A DNA stretch of 64,000 nt from Trichocladium uniseriatum (lineage: Eukaryota > Ascomycota > Sordariomycetes > Sordariales > Chaetomiaceae), in assembly GCA_017139535.1 (NCBI GenBank), contig WOUO01000006.1, positions 806,001-870,000 of the forward strand, read 5' to 3'. Below are positions 59,996-64,000 of this stretch, piece by piece; within the stretch, counting starts at the first letter, position 1, and each line of letters opens with the position of its first letter. The translations under genes and the position numbers were made by a program. Below the pieces are notes generated by a model. That model searched no databases. It saw only the letters and a program-made list of their open reading frames with translations, and was not told where the DNA came from.

Positions 59996-61243
59996 TCACC
60001 AGTTATACTCCAGCTCCTTCATGATCCGGATGTCCTCCTCCGTCAAGGAGGAGCAGCCACCGCAGGAGCAGACGAAGCCGTACGTCGTGTACAGGTCGGC
60101 TGGCGACCCCCCATAGTTGATCAAGAGTTCGGTGCCGGCCGACACCTCGTCTTGACAGACGGTGAGCTTGATGACCCCGCGCTCGCCGTCAAAAGCGTAT
60201 CGGACACTGCGAACTGGCGCGCAAGCATGGTTGAAGCGCGCCGCGATCGCAAAAATTCCGATTCCGCCCGGGACTCGGAATCTGTGGGAAGTCAGACGAA
60301 AATTCTCGAGATTAGGCGAGCCCTGACCAGGGAGTCTGGGCTCAGCAATGGGGGACTCACGCGTTCCGGTTCTTGATCCTCTCCACCCTGTTGAAGGGGT
60401 TTCCGCCTTCGCCGTCGTGGAGGCCGAGGTACGTGGCCTTGCCAGACTCTGAGAGATTGTTGAAATCCCTCATGAGTCGGAAGTGCGTTGTCCACAGCAA
60501 CGGCTTCTCGACGAGGACAGTCTCGCCCTTCTTGAGGGTTCGGACCGCGAAGGCCCCCAGCCCCCCAAGCTTGGAAGGCCGGATCTCGAAAGCCGCGCTT
60601 CTCGCCGGCGATGGGGGCGGGGCCCGGGGGTGGTCGTCCCTCTCGCGAGGGTCTTCCCACCCTTCGAGGTCCGAACCCTCGTTGTGGCTCCCACCCGGGG
60701 GCGCAGGTGTCTCAACACCGCGGGTCTCTGGCTTCGAAGGCTCCCTCTTGCGAGCCGCACCAGAACACGTGGGGTAGGATCTACCAGGCATCTTGTCAGC
60801 ACAACTTGCGCCAACCATCGACGGGCGACTGTTTGGGATATACCTGGACGAGAGACGGAAGATTTTGCCGCCTTTGAACCGGCCGGCCTGGTTGGCCTCC
60901 TTCTCTTTGGAGGGGTTCTTCTCGCTAGCTGCTTGCAGCATAACGCTGCTCCACGACGACTGTGCTCCGTTTATGGTCTCGGCAACAGGGTTGGTTTGAG
61001 CTTCGATCTGAACTCATGTAAGTCAAAGTACGTAACTTTCCGATTGCCCAGAACAAGACAACTAACCGAGGGGTGCTCCAGACTGTTGGACCAGGAGTCG
61101 CCATGGTCGAGAAAGAAATCGCTATCAACGAGGGGCTCAACCTTAGGCGATGCGAAAGCGGCGTCAACATCGGTGCCATGGGATTGCGACATCGTGAAGT
61201 TGTCCTTTGCCTGGGCCATGTTTATTGTCGCTGAGTCCTGCAT
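59996..61243 (-). CDS. SET-domain protein (putative lysine methyltransferase)
   Basis: Three exons, 61243-61067, 61007-60361 and 60281-59996, add to exactly 369 aa. Introns: GTTAGT...GTTCAG and GTGAGT...CCACAG. A further 5'UTR intron (61272-61322, GTAAGT...TTGCAG) is likely. ATGs at 61243 and 61219 are both possible starts. Residues 1-195 are low complexity and lack a known domain. The SET domain starts near 198 with FEIRPSKLGGLGAFAVRTLK, continues with GETVLVEKPLLW, and after the second intron has RFNHAC (292-295 is NHAC), the variant of the NHS motif, ELLINYG (326-332) and a post-SET cysteine group CSCGGC. This combination fits the fungal SMYD/SET5-like group that methylates histone or non-histone lysines; the target is unknown. 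No MYND finger is visible. A degenerate repeat lies upstream. Confidence 0.83.
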
Positions 61244-63659
61244 GCCAGGCGACTTGTTGACCGACTGTTTCCTGCAAAGAACACCTTTGTGTGACAAGGC
61301 GCAGAGCGTTTGAGCGACTTACGAGTGGTGGTTGCCGTGAAGGGCCGATTGAGTGTTTGGTTCTGGGATGAAAGGGATGCCGCGCCGCGCTGGCCGACCG
61401 TACTTCGAAGTTGTGCGAAAGTCGGTGGCTTTGCGAAAGGAAGTTGGAATGGGTTAGGAACAAGGCGGTGAATTGGTCTGTCGGTGGCTGAAGAGCTTGA
61501 ATGGAACGAGAGCTGGTTCTTGGGTGACGAGGACGCGCGCCGTTATCGCGAGGGGAGGAAGTCGCTTTGATTGGGAGGGGAGTCGCTATGGTCGGAAGGG
61601 AATAACTCTGGCCGGGGAGAGAATTGATCTGGTTGGGGAAGAGGTTGTGTTGATCGTGGAGGTCGCTCTGGTTGGGGAGAAGTGCGCTAGCGGGGAAGAA
61701 AAGAAGTCGCTCTGATCAACAGCAAGATGGGCTGTTGCGGTCGGTGCGAAGAAGTCACGCTGATCGGTGCGAAGAAATTACTCTGGTCAACCAAGAGAAG
61801 AGTTGGCGCGATCGATGGGAACAAGTGCTCGAGTCAACAAGAGAGGTGGGCTGTTGCAACTGAGGAGGAGAGGAGAGAGAAGAAGTGATTACCGATGTGG
61901 AAATTGAAGGTTCCAACAAATCGGAAAGGGAGGGAAGGGTTCTTCCAAGATGGGATAGGACGAATCCTTAGTTCAGGGTGGAAAATTTCGAATTTCCCGA
62001 AAGACCACGGTTGGAGCTGGGATTTCGTTCTCCTGGGATCTTGGAGGTGGGTAGATGGTGAACAGGATGTTGCTTCGAAATACTCTCGGAGGATGTTGGT
62101 CTTGAGATCGGGGTGAGGGCTGGGAAGTCGGTTAATCTCTGCGCGAGGGAATGTTTTCGGTTGCAGAAAGACGGTCGCAAGAGGGGAAGAAAGGAGAGAA
62201 GTGAGCGAAGGCACGAATGTGTTTGATGCACGGTTCAAGTTGGCAGTGGCATTATCGCGTCACCGCCCACGCCCACGACGCCTGGCCGAGAAAGGGGATG
62301 CTCACCTTGTGAAGGGTTGGAGAAGGAGAAGCTGAGCAGGGAGGAAAGGGAGTGGCAATCGCTTGGGATAGAAGAAGAGAGCGAGAGAAGGAGAGCGGCA
62401 GACTATGGCGCGAAGAGGACTCGTTGAAGAGGACTCTGTTACCCAAAGTGTTGGAGCTTTTCCCACCTCCCAACTTGGACGTCTATGACAAGAGAAATAC
62501 AGTGACGTGTTGTAGGGTGAGGCCACGCGCGCCGAAGTAATCTGACACGACTTCCCGCCCACGCTTAGCACCTGTGGTTGTTTATATCTCCAAGAGCTTT
62601 TCTTCCATGGATCCAACATTGCTGGCATTACCACGGCAGTCTCATAAGTGTATTCCTTAGTTGCTTTGACTCCCCCAGAGGTTACCTTTACAGTACATTG
62701 ACAGCTGACAACAGGAAAGCAAGAGGGTCTCCAACAAACACGAATCTGCCTCCTTCACAACTTTTGGTGTCTTTGTTGAAGGACATGCGCAATGTCGTCT
62801 CGATAGGATCCCATGGCAACAGCAAACCAGTGAATACTTGTCGATCCACAACTTCGACATGGGATTTCATTTTCCTCTACCGACCCATAAAACCCGAGAC
62901 CCAACTTAACATCAAGAGTTCAAATCTCCAGCCTTTAGAAGTTTAGTATTGTCAATTACAATCCCCAGACGACTGGCCCCTATCTACATCAGACAGAATA
63001 AAACAACACAGAGCCCGTGTTGTGTAACAAGCACACGCCGTGTCGGTCATACGTCCACCCCACAAGTCCCATGCTTGATATAGATGCACGTCAACTGGCT
63101 TTGTCTCACCCCGACGCAAATAGCTAGGCTTGTCAGAATTAACAAGCGGAGTCGTTATCTATCCTTCCTTCATACCGCGGCTCGTCTGCTGACACCGTTT
63201 GCACTTAGCCACGATATCGCATAGCCCGAAAGAAGTTCTCGGTTCTATCATACTATCCCGAGCGAAGTGTCTCTGGGCTGTCAGAGGCTTGAGTTATTGG
63301 GACACGTGGCACTGTTACCAAAACACCGAGACCGTCGTTACATTTGTATAAGTGGCGAAACACGCCGGCCTCGACCTGAGCTGTTAAAAGCCTGTTCTCC
63401 CTTTACTGAACTTACCAACGCCCAGAATACTTCGTGTTTACGGTGCCACAGACCAAGCCAAAAACTGTTATACTATCGTTGACCCAGCACATCACACAAA
63501 AGGGGAGGCAGTTGGGAGAGATAGACCACGGTCACTACCTTCAGTTGACCGGCAATTCATCTGCCATCTTCCATATAGGCAAGCTCCGGACGCTCAAGGC
63601 ACAAGAAACCAACGACTTGCTAAGAGATTCTCAACGAAGAAGCCCCAGACTTCATCACG
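61244..63659. other. Upstream region of SET gene and right-hand intergenic DNA
   Basis: 61244-61560 holds the leader and its intron. 61561-61815 is a degenerate repeat. 62500-63650 is A+T-richer with no coding ORF. No RNA gene seen. Confidence 0.5.
61561..61815. repeat. Degenerate tandem repeat, units of about 20-24 nt
   Basis: At least eight units of the form purine-rich stretch plus GTCGCTCTGRTYGG. Examples are GTCGCTTTGATTGGGAG, GTCGCTATGGTCGG, GTCGCTCTGGTTGGGGAG and GTCACGCTGATCGGTGCG. The last two units share GGTGCGAAGAA exactly. Confidence 0.6.
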
Positions 63660-63917
63660 ATGCACCCGCTTCTCTCCGTCTCGATCCTCGCCAACGCCAA
63701 CGTCTTGGCCTCAGCGAGCCCAATCCTCATCCCTAACCAGGGAATGCTCGACGCGCCGCTGTTCAACACCCCCTTACCGCCACCGCCCTTCCCCCTGGGG
63801 AACATCTTCCGCCCAATCACCCAGTTCATCAAACACAAGGCACCCTTGCCATCTCCGCCAGAAATTGAAGCCCACCCAACGGCAACAACAGTCTCTACCT
63901 CCCGTGGTACACTCTGA
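63660..63917 (+). CDS. Possible small secreted protein, near right edge
   Basis: An 85-codon ORF from ATG 63660. The first 25 residues (LLSVSILANANVLASASP) resemble a weak signal peptide; a Pro-rich part (NTPLPPPPFPLGN) and a short helix follow. It may be exon 1 of a gene that continues beyond the window, since Pro/His-rich open sequence follows. No family recognised. Confidence 0.4.
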   Translation: MHPLLSVSILANANVLASASPILIPNQGMLDAPLFNTPLPPPPFPLGNIFRPITQFIKHKAPLPSPPEIEAHPTATTVSTSRGTL

Positions 63918-64000
63918 CTCTTAGATCCATCCACGACGATTCGACGCCCACTCCCACCACAACAACAACATCAACACCCACTCCCACCATTACTTACCGC

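Noticed and set aside
60791..60841. Possible 52-nt intron (GTATAT...GACAAG) within SET exon 2
   Set aside because: Removing it breaks the frame to the SET domain; reading through keeps it open.
1..64000. CRISPR arrays, bacterial-type operons, rRNA or viral sequences
   Set aside because: No spaced direct repeats, ribosome-binding sites, rRNA cores or viral protein motifs were seen; everything fits a fungal nuclear genome.

Overview
This window is nuclear DNA from a filamentous ascomycete, most likely a Sordariomycete close to the Sordariales/Chaetomiaceae. The evidence is GC-rich coding sequence, short GT-AG introns (about 45-150 nt) with CTRAC-type branch points, and fungal-restricted families (DUF7580-type helical proteins, Zn2Cys6 regulators, fungal C2H2 proteins). 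Several intergenic gaps of 4-10 kb separate the genes. I see no intact transposon, rRNA gene, convincing tRNA or CRISPR array.

Layout. 1-4 kb: a divergent pair, a DUF7580-type helical protein running off the left edge (minus) and a C2H2 protein whose reading frame can splice into a tandem Zn2Cys6 module (plus). 4.2-18.6 kb is gene-dense: PEX2 (minus), a 3-hydroxyacyl-CoA dehydrogenase sharing its promoter region, the karyopherin Kap120/importin-11, cytosolic leucyl-tRNA synthetase, and an 11-TM fungal membrane protein. 22.4-27.3 kb: adenine phosphoribosyltransferase and an EDEM-type GH47 ERAD mannosidase-like protein with a PA domain. 31.7-33.8 kb: a probable developmental-type regulator preceded by 10.3 kb without a recognisable gene. 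44-46.5 kb: a Leu3/LeuB-like zinc-cluster regulator. 49.3-51.1 kb: a small probably N-myristoylated protein with a stop-free intron of 3n length, and an SDR oxidoreductase. 55-56.5 kb: flavohemoglobin. 57.5-59.4 kb: a weak secreted ORF and a membrane-protein gene that appears broken by frameshifts. 60-61.2 kb: a SET-domain protein reconstructed from three exons. The right edge holds the start of a possible small secreted protein.

Most genes are unlinked housekeeping functions: peroxisome import, fatty-acyl metabolism, nuclear transport, translation, purine salvage, ER quality control and NO detoxification. There is no secondary-metabolite cluster. The items most worth a second look are the divergent DUF7580/C2H2-zinc-cluster pair with its possible splice-controlled zinc-cluster module, a LeuRS gene with two apparent GC-AG introns flanking or following a 16-nt microexon, an intergenic 9-mer (TACGRAGTA) far above chance, and the frameshifted membrane-protein gene.
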